Source: Pseudomonas jessenii
Lineage (GTDB): Bacteria > Pseudomonadota > Gammaproteobacteria > Pseudomonadales > Pseudomonadaceae
Direction: 5' to 3'
DNA length: 64,000 bases
Assembly (NCBI RefSeq): GCF_002236115.1
Contig: NZ_NIWT01000005.1
Coordinates: 620,001 to 684,000, forward strand
Positions 43,069 to 52,806 of this stretch are shown one piece after another; the stretch's first letter is position 1; every line of letters begins with the position of its first letter. A model generated the notes under the pieces. That model worked only from the letters and a program-made list of their open reading frames with translations. It was not told where the DNA came from and ran no database searches. The position numbers and the translations under genes were made by a program.

Positions 43069-44595
43069 ATGCGTGCTGCTCGACTCAAAGCTGTTCTGCC
43101 ACGGGAGCTGCTGGCTTCGGTGGTTGTGTTTCTGGTCGCCCTGCCTCTGTGCATGGGCATCGCGATTGCTTCGGGGCTGCCGCCGGCCAAAGGCCTGATC
43201 ACCGGCATCATCGGTGGTCTGGTGGTCGGCTGGTTGGCCGGTTCGCCACTGCAAGTCAGCGGCCCGGCGGCGGGCCTGGCCGTTCTGGTGTTCGAGTTGG
43301 TCCGCCAGCACGGCATCGCCATGCTCGGGCCGATACTGTTGTTGGCGGGTTTGCTGCAACTGGTGGCTGGCCGATTGAAGCTGGGCTGCTGGTTTCGAGT
43401 GACGGCACCCGCGGTGGTGTACGGCATGCTGGCCGGGATTGGCGTGCTGATCATCCTGTCTCAGGTGCATGTGATGCTGGATGCCGTGCCCAAACCTTCG
43501 GGTCTGGATAACCTGGCGGCCTTCCCGGCGGCGCTGTCTCTGGCGTTGCCCACGTTTGGCTGGCAAGCCGGGTTGCTCGGTTTGTCGACAATCGCCGTCA
43601 TGTGGCTGTGGGATAAATTCCGTCCGCAATCCCTGCGCTTCGTTCCTGGCGCGCTACTTGGCGTCGGTCTGGCCACGCTTGCCAGCCTGATGCTGGCGTT
43701 GCAGGTCAAACGGGTTGAGGTTCCGGCCAACCTGACGGAGGCCATCGACTGGCTCAAGCCAGAGGATCTGCTCAACCTGGCTGATCCGACCTTGCTGATC
43801 GCGGCGTTTGCCGTGGCTTTCATCGCGAGCGCCGAAACCTTGCTCTCAGCCGCCGCGGTTGATCGTATGCACAGTGGTCAGCGCTCGGACTTCGACCGGG
43901 AATTGTCGGCGCAAGGTATCGGCAACATGCTGTGTGGCCTGCTTGGAGCGTTGCCGATGACCGGCGTTATCGTACGCAGTTCGGCGAATGTTCAGGCTGG
44001 CGCAACCACGCGGTTTTCGACCATTTTCCACGGCCTGTGGTTGTTGGCGTTCGTACTGTTGCTGTCCAGCGTGCTGCAAAGCATTCCGGTGGCGAGCCTG
44101 GCGGGCGTGCTGGTGTACACCGGTTTCAAGCTGGTGGATCTCAAGGTATTCCGTGGTTTGGGCCGGTATGGTCGGGCGCCGATGTTCACCTATGCGGCAA
44201 CCGCGCTCGCCATCGTTTTCACGGACCTGCTGACTGGCGTATTGATTGGCTTCGGCCTGACGCTGGTGAAACTGGCGCTGAAAGCTTCGCGGTTGAAAAT
44301 CAGCCTGATCGACCTGCCTCAGGAAGGGGAAATGGAATTGCGCCTGGTGGGCGCGGCGACCTTCCTCAAAGTGCCGGCGCTGACCCAGGTGCTGGGTAGT
44401 ATTCCACCAGGCGCGACGGTGCATGTGCCGCTTAACAACCTGAGCTACATCGATCACTCGTGTCTGGAGCTTCTGGAGGAGTGGGGCCGGGCGAATGCGG
44501 CCAAGGGTTCGAAGCTGTTGATTGAATCGCGGGGGCTGAAGCGCAGACTTGAAGGCAGGGTTCGTACCAACACGGGCATAGGTGCGGCTGGCTGA
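43069..44595 (+). CDS. SulP family transporter, probably bicarbonate
   Basis: A 508-residue inner-membrane protein: a SulP core of many hydrophobic segments (AIASGLPPAKGLITGIIGGL near residue 35; SAETLLSAAAVDRMHSGQRS) and a short C-terminal STAS domain (NNLSYIDHSCLELLEEWG). Pairing with a carbonic anhydrase resembles BicA-type bicarbonate systems, so bicarbonate is a better guess than sulfate. The start ATG at 43069 has GGGAG upstream; the open frame continues further upstream without an RBS. Confidence 0.88.
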   Translation: MRAARLKAVLPRELLASVVVFLVALPLCMGIAIASGLPPAKGLITGIIGGLVVGWLAGSPLQVSGPAAGLAVLVFELVRQHGIAMLGPILLLAGLLQLVAGRLKLGCWFRVTAPAVVYGMLAGIGVLIILSQVHVMLDAVPKPSGLDNLAAFPAALSLALPTFGWQAGLLGLSTIAVMWLWDKFRPQSLRFVPGALLGVGLATLASLMLALQVKRVEVPANLTEAIDWLKPEDLLNLADPTLLIAAFAVAFIASAETLLSAAAVDRMHSGQRSDFDRELSAQGIGNMLCGLLGALPMTGVIVRSSANVQAGATTRFSTIFHGLWLLAFVLLLSSVLQSIPVASLAGVLVYTGFKLVDLKVFRGLGRYGRAPMFTYAATALAIVFTDLLTGVLIGFGLTLVKLALKASRLKISLIDLPQEGEMELRLVGAATFLKVPALTQVLGSIPPGATVHVPLNNLSYIDHSCLELLEEWGRANAAKGSKLLIESRGLKRRLEGRVRTNTGIGAAG

Positions 44596-44602
44596 GGCCC
44601 GA

Positions 44603-44693
44603 TGTGGGAGCGAGCTTGCTCGCGATGGCGGTAGATCAGTCAACTTTGATGTTGAATGACATAGCCTCATCGCGAGCAAGCTCGCTCCCACAG
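44603..44693. repeat. REP doublet (short-spacer type)
   Basis: TGTGGGAGCGAGCTTGCTCGCGATGG and the inverted ATCGCGAGCAAGCTCGCTCCCACA, around an interior with TCAGTCAACTTTGATGTTGAAT. Confidence 0.88.
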
Positions 44694-44714
44694 GGGATTG
44701 TGTTTACCGGTGAA

Positions 44715-45365
44715 TCAAGCCGCCGGTTGATCCAGTTCCAGGCCTACGCCCAAACGGCGGGACATGCACGGCCAGCGTTTCCACGCGGCGCCGGTGTCCG
44801 GGCTGTTGAGCTTCTCGCGGTAGGCTTCCACGGACTCCAGTGCGAAGGTTTCGTCGTTGAGCATCTCGTCGATGGCGTGATGCACCACTTCGTCCAGTTG
44901 GTTGGCGAACGTCTCACCGATCAATTGGTGAGCAATCAGGTTGGCGACAGTCATGTCCAAGGGGATCAGTGGCTGGCCAAGATGCTTGATGTACAGGTCG
45001 TTGACCTCTTCGACAAACCGGTGCGCCAGATAGGCTTCATCCAGCAGACTGTCGAGCCCGGCATGGCCGGCCATGATGGCTGGCGGCTGGAGGAAGTATT
45101 GCTCGGCGATTTTCAGCACCGGTTTGATCTGTGACTCAATGCCCGCTTCCCTGGCGACTTCATTGGCTGCATCCAGCAGATCAGGCACTTCTTCGATGTA
45201 GGCGGCGACAAATCGCGTCAGTACGCCTTTGGTATCGGCCTCCGGCAATTGGATCGCCGGGTGCAGATGAGCCAGTTTGCTTTCCAGTTGACGCGTCAGC
45301 AGACCGGTCTCGGCTTCGTGTTGTTGGGCTGTTTGGATCTGCTCGCGCAATGCGGCGGTGTTCAT
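44715..45365 (-). CDS. Hypothetical alpha-helical protein (PA0104-like)
   Basis: A 216-residue soluble protein, predicted mostly helical, with no signal peptide. It starts MNTAALREQIQTAQQHEAET (ATG 45365, GGAG upstream). Conserved-looking stretches are LTRFVAAYIEEVPDLLDAAN and FVEEVNDLYIKHLGQPLIP. It occupies the place of P. aeruginosa PA0104, between the carbonic anhydrase/SulP pair and the cox cluster. The function is unknown. It is divergent from coxB. Confidence 0.8.
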   Translation of the reverse strand: MNTAALREQIQTAQQHEAETGLLTRQLESKLAHLHPAIQLPEADTKGVLTRFVAAYIEEVPDLLDAANEVAREAGIESQIKPVLKIAEQYFLQPPAIMAGHAGLDSLLDEAYLAHRFVEEVNDLYIKHLGQPLIPLDMTVANLIAHQLIGETFANQLDEVVHHAIDEMLNDETFALESVEAYREKLNSPDTGAAWKRWPCMSRRLGVGLELDQPAA

Positions 45366-45566
45366 GAAAACTCCAGGAAACAAGGCAATGAAATAGGGAA
45401 GACATAACTTAGCTGGCTTACGAAAAATGCTAAGACGCATTTGTCATAATTATTTCATCCTTGAGACGGTCCCGTTATATCGATTTGCCACCACTCGTCT
45501 GCATCCTTCTCCATTCGTGCCCTGCAACGCAAGTTAATGCTGTTTCAGATCATTTACGCCTTCGCA

Positions 45567-45594
45567 TTGCGAGGTGAGAGTCGCTGTCTATACT
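45567..45594 (+). promoter_or_regulatory. Candidate sigma-70 promoter of the cox operon
   Basis: TTGCGA and TATACT are separated by 16 bases, about 140 bases upstream of coxB. The 369-bp gap (45366-45734) between the PA0104-like gene and coxB otherwise shows nothing recognisable. Confidence 0.45.
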
Positions 45595-45734
45595 CGGGGT
45601 GGAATGGAGTTAGCTGATGACGCCCGACTGCATATGCAGCAAGGCCCGGTGCTCAAGTTCGTAGTCTGATGCAGCCGCTCCCTTGCCGCAGGTGAAAGCC
45701 GGCGGGATAACAAGAACGATAAGGGGAACCCGCA

Positions 45735-46862
45735 ATGATGCGACATCCACATGTCTGGATGGGCCTCCTGTTGTGGTCGATTTTCAGTCAGGCGCAAGCG
45801 GCCTGGACTGTGAATATGGCGCCTGGAGCGACTGAAATCAGTCACGCAGTATTCGACCTGCACATGATTATTTTCTGGATCTGTGTGGTGATCGGCATCA
45901 TCGTATTTGGTGCCATGTTCTGGTCGATGATTCTCCACCGCCGCTCGACCGGGCAGGTGGCCGCCAAATTTCATGAAAGCACCACCGTCGAAATCCTCTG
46001 GACCATCGTGCCCTTCCTGATCCTGGTGGCCATGGCGGTTCCCGCTACCGCGACCCTGATCAAGATGTACGACGCCAGTGAGCCGGAAATCGACATCCAG
46101 ATCACCGGTTACCAGTGGAAGTGGCACTACAAATACCTGGGCCAGGACGTCGAGTTCTTCAGCAACCTGACCACCCCCCAGGATCAGATCCACAACAAGG
46201 AAACCAAGGGCGAGCACTATCTGCTCGAAGTCGACAAGCCATTGGTGCTGCCGGTCGGTGCCAAGGTGCGCTTCCTTGTGACCTCCGCCGACGTGATCCA
46301 CTCCTGGTGGGTGCCGGCTTTCGCGGTCAAGCGCGATGCGATTCCCGGGTTCGTCAATGAAGCTTGGACCCGTATCGACAAGCCCGGCATCTACCGTGGC
46401 CAGTGCGCCGAGTTGTGCGGCAAGGATCACGGCTTCATGCCGACCGTGGTCGAGGTCAAGGAAAAGGCCGATTACGAAAAATGGCTGGCCGATCGCAAGG
46501 CCGAGGCCGCGCAACTCAAAGAGCTGACCAGCAAGGAATGGACGCTCGAGGAGCTCAAGGAACGCGGCGACAAGGTCTATCACACCACCTGCGTGGCCTG
46601 TCACCAGGCCGAAGGCCAGGGTCTGCCGCCGATGTTCCCGGCACTCAAGGGCTCGAAAATCGCCACCGGACCGAAAGACGCTCACCTGGGCATTGTCTTC
46701 CACGGCAAGCCTGGCACTTCCATGGCCGCATTCGGCAAGCAACTCTCGGAGGTCGATATCGCGGCGGTCGTGACCTATGAACGTAACGCCTGGGGCAACA
46801 ACAAGGGCGACATGGTCACGCCTAAAGAAGTGCTGGAGCTGAAACAGGCGGAAAGCAAATGA
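45735..46862 (+). CDS. coxB: Cytochrome c oxidase subunit II with fused cytochrome c domain
   Basis: A 375-residue protein: signal peptide (cleavage near AQA-AW), two transmembrane helices (about 35-60 and 82-100), then the periplasmic CuA domain. CuA ligands are visible: C224, E226, C228, H232 and M235 (CAELCGKDHGFM). A C-terminal cytochrome c domain has the heme motif C286-V-A-C-H290. This makes the enzyme a caa3-type oxidase that can take electrons directly from its own heme c. It is the first gene of the cox cluster. Confidence 0.97.
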   Translation: MMRHPHVWMGLLLWSIFSQAQAAWTVNMAPGATEISHAVFDLHMIIFWICVVIGIIVFGAMFWSMILHRRSTGQVAAKFHESTTVEILWTIVPFLILVAMAVPATATLIKMYDASEPEIDIQITGYQWKWHYKYLGQDVEFFSNLTTPQDQIHNKETKGEHYLLEVDKPLVLPVGAKVRFLVTSADVIHSWWVPAFAVKRDAIPGFVNEAWTRIDKPGIYRGQCAELCGKDHGFMPTVVEVKEKADYEKWLADRKAEAAQLKELTSKEWTLEELKERGDKVYHTTCVACHQAEGQGLPPMFPALKGSKIATGPKDAHLGIVFHGKPGTSMAAFGKQLSEVDIAAVVTYERNAWGNNKGDMVTPKEVLELKQAESK

Positions 46863-46944
46863 CCCGGTCTATTGCGCACGTAAGGAACCGGTCGGGGCTA
46901 CGCACCCCGGCCCGCCCAGTCCATCTGTTTGCAGGAGACAGGAC

Positions 46945-48537
46945 ATGACTGCTGTAATCGATGAACATGTTCATACCGCCACCGACCACGCCCATGGCCC
47001 CGCAAAAGGCCTGATGCGCTGGGTGCTGACCACCAACCACAAGGACATCGGTACGTTGTACCTGTGGTTTGCGTTCTCCATGTTCCTGCTTGGCGGTTCG
47101 TTCGCGATGGTGATTCGCGCCGAGCTGTTCCAGCCGGGGCTGCAGATCGTCCAGCCGGAATTTTTCAACCAGATGACCACCATGCACGGTCTGGTGATGG
47201 TCTTCGGTGCGGTGATGCCGGCCTTCGTCGGCCTCGCCAACTGGATGATCCCGCTGATGATCGGCGCGCCGGACATGGCCCTGCCGCGCATGAACAACTT
47301 CAGCTTCTGGCTGTTGCCGGCGGCGTTCCTGATGCTGGTGTCGACCCTGTTCACTGCCGGTGGCGGGCCGAACTTCGGCTGGACGTTCTATGCGCCGCTG
47401 TCGACGACCTATGCGCCGGAAAGCGTGACCTTCTTCATTTTCGCCATCCACTTGATGGGAATCAGTTCGATCATGGGCGCGATCAACGTGATCGCCACCA
47501 TCCTCAACCTGCGCGCCCCCGGCATGACGCTGATGAAAATGCCGTTGTTCGTCTGGACCTGGCTGATCACCGCGTTCCTGTTGATTGCGGTGATGCCGGT
47601 ACTGGCCGGTTGCGTGACGATGATGCTGATGGACATCCACTTCGGCACCAGTTTCTTCAGTGCCGCCGGTGGCGGAGACCCGGTGCTGTTCCAGCATGTG
47701 TTCTGGTTCTTCGGTCACCCCGAGGTGTACATCATGATCCTGCCGGCCTTCGGCGCCGTCAGCTCGATCATTCCGGCCTTTTCGCGCAAGCCACTGTTCG
47801 GCTACACCTCGATGGTCTACGCCACGGCGAGTATCGCGTTCCTGTCGTTCATCGTCTGGGCGCACCACATGTTCGTGGTCGGCATTCCGCTGGTGGGCGA
47901 GTTGTTCTTCATGTACGCCACGTTGCTGATTGCGGTGCCGACGGGCGTGAAGGTGTTCAACTGGGCCAGCACCATGTGGCAGGGCTCGCTGACGTTCGAG
48001 ACGCCGATGCTGTTTGCCGTGGCGTTCGTGATCCTGTTCTCCATCGGCGGTTTCTCCGGGTTGATGCTGGCCATCGCCCCGGCGGACTTCCAGTACCAGG
48101 ACACCTACTTCGTGGTCGCGCACTTCCATTACGTGCTGGTGCCGGGGGCGATCTTCGGGATCTTCGCCTCGGCCTACTACTGGCTGCCGAAATGGACCGG
48201 CCACATGTACGACGAAACCCTCGGCAAGCTGCATTTCTGGCTGTCGTTCATCGGCATGAACCTGGCCTTCTTCCCGATGCACTTTGTGGGGCTGGCGGGC
48301 ATGCCACGACGGATTCCGGACTACAACCTGCAGTTCGCCGACTTCAACATGGTGTCGTCGATCGGCGCATTCATGTTCGGCGCCACGCAGATCTTTTTCC
48401 TGTTCATCGTGATCAAGACCATTCGCGGCGGCGCGCCGGCACCGGCCAAGCCGTGGGATGGGGCTGAAGGTCTGGAGTGGAGCATCCCGTCGCCGGCGCC
48501 GTATCACACCTTCACCACGCCGCCGGAAGTGAAATGA
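46945..48537 (+). CDS. ctaD: Cytochrome c oxidase subunit I
   Basis: A 530-residue heme-copper oxidase subunit with 12 helices. The heme and copper histidines lie in TTMHGLVMVFGAVMPAFVG, WFFGHPEVYIMILPAFG (the H-P-E-V-Y crosslinked His-Tyr), WAHHMFVVG and HFHYVLVPGAIFG. Heme a and a3 and CuB are bound here. It sits between coxB and ctaG, and a REP doublet separates it from ctaG. Confidence 0.98.
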   Translation: MTAVIDEHVHTATDHAHGPAKGLMRWVLTTNHKDIGTLYLWFAFSMFLLGGSFAMVIRAELFQPGLQIVQPEFFNQMTTMHGLVMVFGAVMPAFVGLANWMIPLMIGAPDMALPRMNNFSFWLLPAAFLMLVSTLFTAGGGPNFGWTFYAPLSTTYAPESVTFFIFAIHLMGISSIMGAINVIATILNLRAPGMTLMKMPLFVWTWLITAFLLIAVMPVLAGCVTMMLMDIHFGTSFFSAAGGGDPVLFQHVFWFFGHPEVYIMILPAFGAVSSIIPAFSRKPLFGYTSMVYATASIAFLSFIVWAHHMFVVGIPLVGELFFMYATLLIAVPTGVKVFNWASTMWQGSLTFETPMLFAVAFVILFSIGGFSGLMLAIAPADFQYQDTYFVVAHFHYVLVPGAIFGIFASAYYWLPKWTGHMYDETLGKLHFWLSFIGMNLAFFPMHFVGLAGMPRRIPDYNLQFADFNMVSSIGAFMFGATQIFFLFIVIKTIRGGAPAPAKPWDGAEGLEWSIPSPAPYHTFTTPPEVK

Positions 48538-48550
48538 ACGCCTGGCCCTT

Positions 48551-48650
48551 TGTAGGAGCGAGCTCGCTCGCGATGGTCGTCAACGATGACGCTGGAAGCC
48601 TGACACACCACGGCGCTCTCAAGTTTTTCGCGAGCAAGCTCGCTCCTGCA
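48551..48650. repeat. REP doublet inside the cox cluster (long-spacer type)
   Basis: TGTAGGAGCGAGCTCGCTCGCGATGG and the inverted TTCGCGAGCAAGCTCGCTCCTGCA, between ctaD and ctaG. It may uncouple or stabilise parts of the operon mRNA. Confidence 0.85.
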
Positions 48651-48666
48651 GGGGTGTGCGGAAATC

Positions 48667-49218
48667 ATGGCTGACTCGATTTCGATGAAGAAACTGGTCA
48701 CGCGCCTGCTGACCGTGGTGGTGGCAATGTTTGTGTTCGGCTTTGCCCTGGTGCCGATCTACGACGTGATGTGCAAGGCCTTCGGCATTAATGGCAAGAC
48801 CGGCGGGCAGTACGAGGGTGAGCAAACGGTCGACACCTCGCGGCAGGTACGCGTGCAGTTTCTGTCGACCAACACCGCCGACATGCCGTGGGACTTTTAT
48901 CCCAAACATGACGAATTGACCGCGAACCCGGGGGCGGTGAACGAGATGATCTTCATCGCCCACAACCCCACCGATAAGCCGATGAGCGCCCAAGCCGTGC
49001 CGAGCATCGCGCCCAGCAATGCGGCGGCGTACTTCCACAAGACCGAATGTTTCTGCTTTACCCAGCAAGTGCTGCAGCCCGGTCAGCGGATCGAGATGCC
49101 GGTACGTTTCATCGTTGACCGTGATATGCCCAAGGATGTGAAGCACCTGACGCTGTCCTACACGCTGTTCGATATCACCGCCCGACATCCACCGGTAGCT
49201 GTAAACACTGGCGGCTGA
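48667..49218 (+). CDS. ctaG: Cytochrome c oxidase assembly protein CtaG (Cox11)
   Basis: A 183-residue protein with a single N-terminal helix (about 12-34) and a periplasmic domain. It carries the copper motif C128-F-C130 (KTECFCFTQQVL) needed to deliver Cu to CuB. VPIYDVMCKAFGINGKTGG is the family start of the soluble domain. coxC follows 25 bases downstream. Confidence 0.96.
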   Translation: MADSISMKKLVTRLLTVVVAMFVFGFALVPIYDVMCKAFGINGKTGGQYEGEQTVDTSRQVRVQFLSTNTADMPWDFYPKHDELTANPGAVNEMIFIAHNPTDKPMSAQAVPSIAPSNAAAYFHKTECFCFTQQVLQPGQRIEMPVRFIVDRDMPKDVKHLTLSYTLFDITARHPPVAVNTGG

Positions 49219-49243
49219 GCGTGCCCGATAAGGAGAACAATAA

Positions 49244-50131
49244 ATGGCAACTCATGAACATTATTACGTCCCGGCCCAGAGCAAATGGCCGATCATCGCC
49301 ACGGTCGGGATGTTCGTCACGGTGTTTGGCCTGGCCACCTGGTTCAATGATCTGAAAGCAGCGCGTCCGGAATCCCACGGGCCGCTAATCTTTTTCGTCG
49401 GCGGGCTGTTGCTGGCCTACATGCTGTTTGGCTGGTTCGGCACGGTGATCAAGGAAAGTCGCGGCGGCTTGTACAGCGCACAGATGGATCGCTCGTTCCG
49501 CTGGGGCATGAGCTGGTTCATTTTCTCGGAGGTGATGTTCTTCATCGCCTTTTTTGGCGCGCTGTTTTATGTGCGTCAAATCTCCGGACCGGCGCTCGGT
49601 GGTGAAGGCGCCAAAGGCATGGCGCACATGCTGTGGCCGAACTTCCAGTTCACCTGGCCGCTGCTGAGCAACCCCGACTCGAAACTGTTTCCGCCGCCCA
49701 AGGAAGTCATTAGCCCCTGGGGCCTGCCGCTGCTCAATACCGTGTTGCTGGTCAGTTCCAGCGTGACCGTGACCATCGCCCACCATGCCTTGAAAAAGGG
49801 CCATCGCGGCGCACTGAAACTCTGGCTGGCGCTCACTGTATTGCTCGGCAGTGCGTTCCTCATCTTCCAGGCCGAAGAGTACATGCACGCCTACCGCGAA
49901 CTGGGCCTGACCCTGGGCTCGGGCATCTACGGCGCGACCTTCTTCATGCTCACCGGGTTCCACGGCGCCCACGTCACCATCGGCACCATCATCCTGTTCG
50001 TGATGCTGGTGCGGATCATGCGCGGGCATTTCGACAACGAGCACCAGTTCGGTTTCGAAGCGGCGACTTGGTACTGGCACTTCGTGGATGTGGTGTGGAT
50101 CGGGCTGTTTGTTTTCGTCTATGTGCTTTAA
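49244..50131 (+). CDS. coxC: Cytochrome c oxidase subunit III
   Basis: A 295-residue subunit of seven helices. HYYVPAQSKWPIIATVGMF, WFIFSEVMFFIAFFGALFY and FHGAHVTIGTIILFVMLVRI are typical. It stabilises the catalytic core and proton uptake. It ends before a convergent small gene on the other strand. Confidence 0.97.
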   Translation: MATHEHYYVPAQSKWPIIATVGMFVTVFGLATWFNDLKAARPESHGPLIFFVGGLLLAYMLFGWFGTVIKESRGGLYSAQMDRSFRWGMSWFIFSEVMFFIAFFGALFYVRQISGPALGGEGAKGMAHMLWPNFQFTWPLLSNPDSKLFPPPKEVISPWGLPLLNTVLLVSSSVTVTIAHHALKKGHRGALKLWLALTVLLGSAFLIFQAEEYMHAYRELGLTLGSGIYGATFFMLTGFHGAHVTIGTIILFVMLVRIMRGHFDNEHQFGFEAATWYWHFVDVVWIGLFVFVYVL

Positions 50132-50150
50132 AGCCGCTTGTAGGAGCGTG

Positions 50151-50354
50151 TTACCAAGGGGCATTGGAAACCAACTGGCCGCTGAAAAAGCCCCAGGCAA
50201 TCAAGCCAAGGGTAAGGGCGGCCAGGGTCACACGAACACTCAAGGCAATGACGAGGCGGTTTGAGCGGCTGTCGTCCTTGACCAGAAAAAACAGGCCGCT
50301 GAACAGGCTGACAACCGTGGCAATCAGCATCAGGACGATGGCTGCTTTGAGCAT
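50151..50354 (-). CDS. Twin-transmembrane protein (DUF2909 type)
   Basis: A 67-residue protein of two hydrophobic helices (about 3-24 and 38-60) joined by a short charged loop (VKDDSRSNR). Small proteins of this type are found in the same position in Pseudomonas cox clusters (PA0109). The role is unknown. The track of bases 50136-50147 upstream of its end looks like a lone REP half-site (TGTAGGAGCG). Confidence 0.8.
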   Translation of the reverse strand: MLKAAIVLMLIATVVSLFSGLFFLVKDDSRSNRLVIALSVRVTLAALTLGLIAWGFFSGQLVSNAPW

Positions 50355-50425
50355 GGTGAGACTCCGGGGGGACAAGCGATGTACTTGAGTATAGCTATCG
50401 CGATGACCGATTTTCTGGCAATGCC

Positions 50426-51166
50426 ATGAAGTGCTTTCGGCCAGGTATCGTGCCAACGCTGGTGGTGGCGTTGTTGCTGCCGCTACTGGTGTCCCTGGGG
50501 CTCTGGCAGTTGAGCCGGGGCGCGGAGAAAAGCGTGCTGCTGCAAAGCTACACAGAGCGGCGGGCCGCCGAGCCGATGGCCAGCACCGAACTGCAACACA
50601 CGACAGACCCGGCCTTCCGTCGGGTTCACCTGTACGGCCAGTTCGATGCCGAACACAGCCTGCTGCTGGATAACAGTCAACGCAACGGCAGGGTTGGCGT
50701 CGAGCTGTTGCAACCCTTTCACGATCAGGCCACCGGGCTTTGGCTGCTGGTCAATCGCGGCTGGTTGCCTTGGCCGGAGCGCCGCACGCCACCGCAATTC
50801 AAGACACCCACCGAGGCGGTAAGCCTCGACGCGTGGGTCTACGTCTCCCCTGGGGCGACGTTCCAATTGCACGCTGATCCCACAACGTTGACATGGCCGA
50901 AGCTGATTACGGCCGTTGAGCCAGACAAGCTCTGGACAGCACTGAATCGCGAAGGCTTTGCCTACGAACTACGTGCCGAAACCGGCCCCGCCACCTATCA
51001 GGCCGACTGGCCCGTAGTCGCCATGGGCCCGGAAAAACACATCGCTTATGCCGTGCAGTGGTTCGCCATGGCGATCGTCCTGTTCGGTCTTTATCTCTAT
51101 CTCGGCTGGCACAACGCAAAGGAGAAACACCATGGGAGCGGCCATGAATCCACCCAGCATGTCTGA
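50426..51166 (+). CDS. SURF1 family cytochrome oxidase biogenesis protein
   Basis: A 246-residue protein with two transmembrane helices at the ends (about 9-27 and 211-230) around a periplasmic SURF1 domain. The signatures SLGLWQLSRGAEK, LLVNRGWLP and HIAYAVQWFAMA are present. SURF1 helps insert heme a into subunit I. The next gene starts inside its 3' end. Confidence 0.94.
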   Translation: MKCFRPGIVPTLVVALLLPLLVSLGLWQLSRGAEKSVLLQSYTERRAAEPMASTELQHTTDPAFRRVHLYGQFDAEHSLLLDNSQRNGRVGVELLQPFHDQATGLWLLVNRGWLPWPERRTPPQFKTPTEAVSLDAWVYVSPGATFQLHADPTTLTWPKLITAVEPDKLWTALNREGFAYELRAETGPATYQADWPVVAMGPEKHIAYAVQWFAMAIVLFGLYLYLGWHNAKEKHHGSGHESTQHV

Positions 51167-51725
51167 GGCGAAACCGTTGGTGAACCGGCGCAAGGGCCGT
51201 ATGCAACTGCTGCTGATCCTGCTCGGGGTGATCGGTCCGATGATCCTTGCCACCGGCATGTACAAGCTGAATTTCTGGGTGCCCGAGGGCCGCAGTTATC
51301 ACGGCGAACTGATCGGCAACGGTCAGACCCGCGCGGACATCGGCGTGCAGGCCCAGGAAGAGCGTTGGCAGATACTGGTGACCGCGCCCAAGGATTGCGC
51401 GGTGGACTGCCAGCAACTGGTGTATCTGGCGCGGCAAATCCAGATCGGCTTGGGCCGCGATGCGTCCCGCGCCAGCCATGCATTGGCCACCGCGCAGACG
51501 CTGAACAGCGATTACGAGACTAAACTTCAACGCGAGTACCCGCAGTTGCAACGTTATTCACTGGACTTGCCTGCCTACACAAAAGGCGCTCAGAGCAATG
51601 ACGTGCCGCACCTGTGGATCATCGACCCCCACGGCAATCTGGTTCTGCGCTACGACCCGTCGGTGAAGGGCAAGGACTTGCTCAACGATCTGCGCCACCT
51701 GCTGAAACTGTCGAACATCGGATAA
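51132..51725 (+). CDS. Cox-cluster membrane protein (PA0111-like, SCO/thioredoxin-fold-like)
   Basis: A 197-residue protein: a short basic N-terminus, one transmembrane helix (about residues 25-45) and a periplasmic part. The C-terminal VPHLWIIDPHGNLVLRYDPS resembles the last strands of thioredoxin-fold SCO proteins, and there is a C-x3-C pair (DCAVDCQQL). It overlaps the SURF1 gene by 35 bases, with its own GGAG RBS; an alternative start is 51144. A copper or redox role in oxidase assembly is an inference. Confidence 0.82.
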   Translation: MGAAMNPPSMSEAKPLVNRRKGRMQLLLILLGVIGPMILATGMYKLNFWVPEGRSYHGELIGNGQTRADIGVQAQEERWQILVTAPKDCAVDCQQLVYLARQIQIGLGRDASRASHALATAQTLNSDYETKLQREYPQLQRYSLDLPAYTKGAQSNDVPHLWIIDPHGNLVLRYDPSVKGKDLLNDLRHLLKLSNIG

Positions 51726-51735
51726 GGGCATCGTC

Positions 51736-52806
51736 ATGGCCAAGCCTGGATTTCGCCTCGCGTTGTTTGCCACCTTGCTGGCACTGATTGTGGTGTTGCT
51801 CGGCGCCTACACGCGCCTGACCCACGCCGGCCTCGGCTGCCCGGACTGGCCCGGCTGCTATGGCTTCATCAGCGTGCCGAAAAGCGAAGCCCAACTGGCC
51901 CATGCCGAATTGCATTTCCCGGACGCTCCGGTCGAGGCCCATAAGGGCTGGAACGAGATGATCCACCGCTACTCCGCCGGCACGCTGGGGCTGTTGATCG
52001 CGGTGTTGGCGGGTCGTGCGTGGGTGCATCGCCGCCATCCCGGACAGCCGGTGAAGCTGCCGTTGTTCCTGTTGGCGGTGGTTGTTGGCCAGGCCGCGTT
52101 CGGCATGTGGACGGTAACGCTCAAGCTCTGGCCGCAGGTGGTCACCGGGCATTTGCTGGGCGGCTTCGCGACCTTGAGCCTGTTGTTTCTGCTGACCTTG
52201 CGCCTGTCCGGCGTACTGCCGGCGCTGACCGTGCCACGACGTTTGCAGCACTGGGCGACGGCAGGGCTGTTGCTGGTGATCGGGCAAATCGCCCTCGGGG
52301 GCTGGGTCAGTTCCAATTACGCCGCCGTGGCCTGCATCGACTTTCCGACCTGTCACGGCCAGTGGTTGCCAGCGGCGGACTTCGCCAACGGCTTTCACCT
52401 GACCCAGCACATCGGCCCGAACTACCTCGGCGGGCAACTGGACAGCGATGCCCGTACGGCCATTCACCTGACTCATCGCATCGGCGCGTTACTGGTCACC
52501 CTGGTATTGCTCGGTCTGGCCTGGCAACTGAAGGCGGTTGGCATGACGCGCCTGGCAGGCCTGGTGCTGATCGCCCTCGGCGCACAAATCACCCTGGGCA
52601 TCAGCAACGTGCTGTTCCATCTGCCGCTGCCGGTGGCCGTCGCGCATAACGCGGGCGGCGCGGCGCTGTTGCTGACCATGGTGCTGGTCAATTACCACGC
52701 CCGAACCAGTCTGGTCCGGGTCAAGCAAGCGCGCTGGCACTTCAGCCCGCGTAAACACTCAGCCGGGCCCATAACAATAAAAGGAGAAATGCCATGGCGA
52801 TTCTGA
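51736..52806 (+). CDS. ctaA: Heme A synthase (COX15/CtaA family)
   Basis: A 356-residue protein of eight helices in two homologous halves. Heme-binding histidines lie in AYTRLTHAGLGCPDWPGCYG, GWNEMIHRYSAGTLGLLI, HLTHRIGALLVTLV and VAVAHNAGGAALLL. It converts heme O to heme A. Its end overlaps the ctaB start by 13 bases. Confidence 0.97.
   Translation: MAKPGFRLALFATLLALIVVLLGAYTRLTHAGLGCPDWPGCYGFISVPKSEAQLAHAELHFPDAPVEAHKGWNEMIHRYSAGTLGLLIAVLAGRAWVHRRHPGQPVKLPLFLLAVVVGQAAFGMWTVTLKLWPQVVTGHLLGGFATLSLLFLLTLRLSGVLPALTVPRRLQHWATAGLLLVIGQIALGGWVSSNYAAVACIDFPTCHGQWLPAADFANGFHLTQHIGPNYLGGQLDSDARTAIHLTHRIGALLVTLVLLGLAWQLKAVGMTRLAGLVLIALGAQITLGISNVLFHLPLPVAVAHNAGGAALLLTMVLVNYHARTSLVRVKQARWHFSPRKHSAGPITIKGEMPWRF

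Noticed and set aside
50136..50147. REP doublet after coxC
   Set aside because: Only a 10-12 base half-arm (TGTAGGAGCG) remains, without an inverted partner, so it is at most a remnant.
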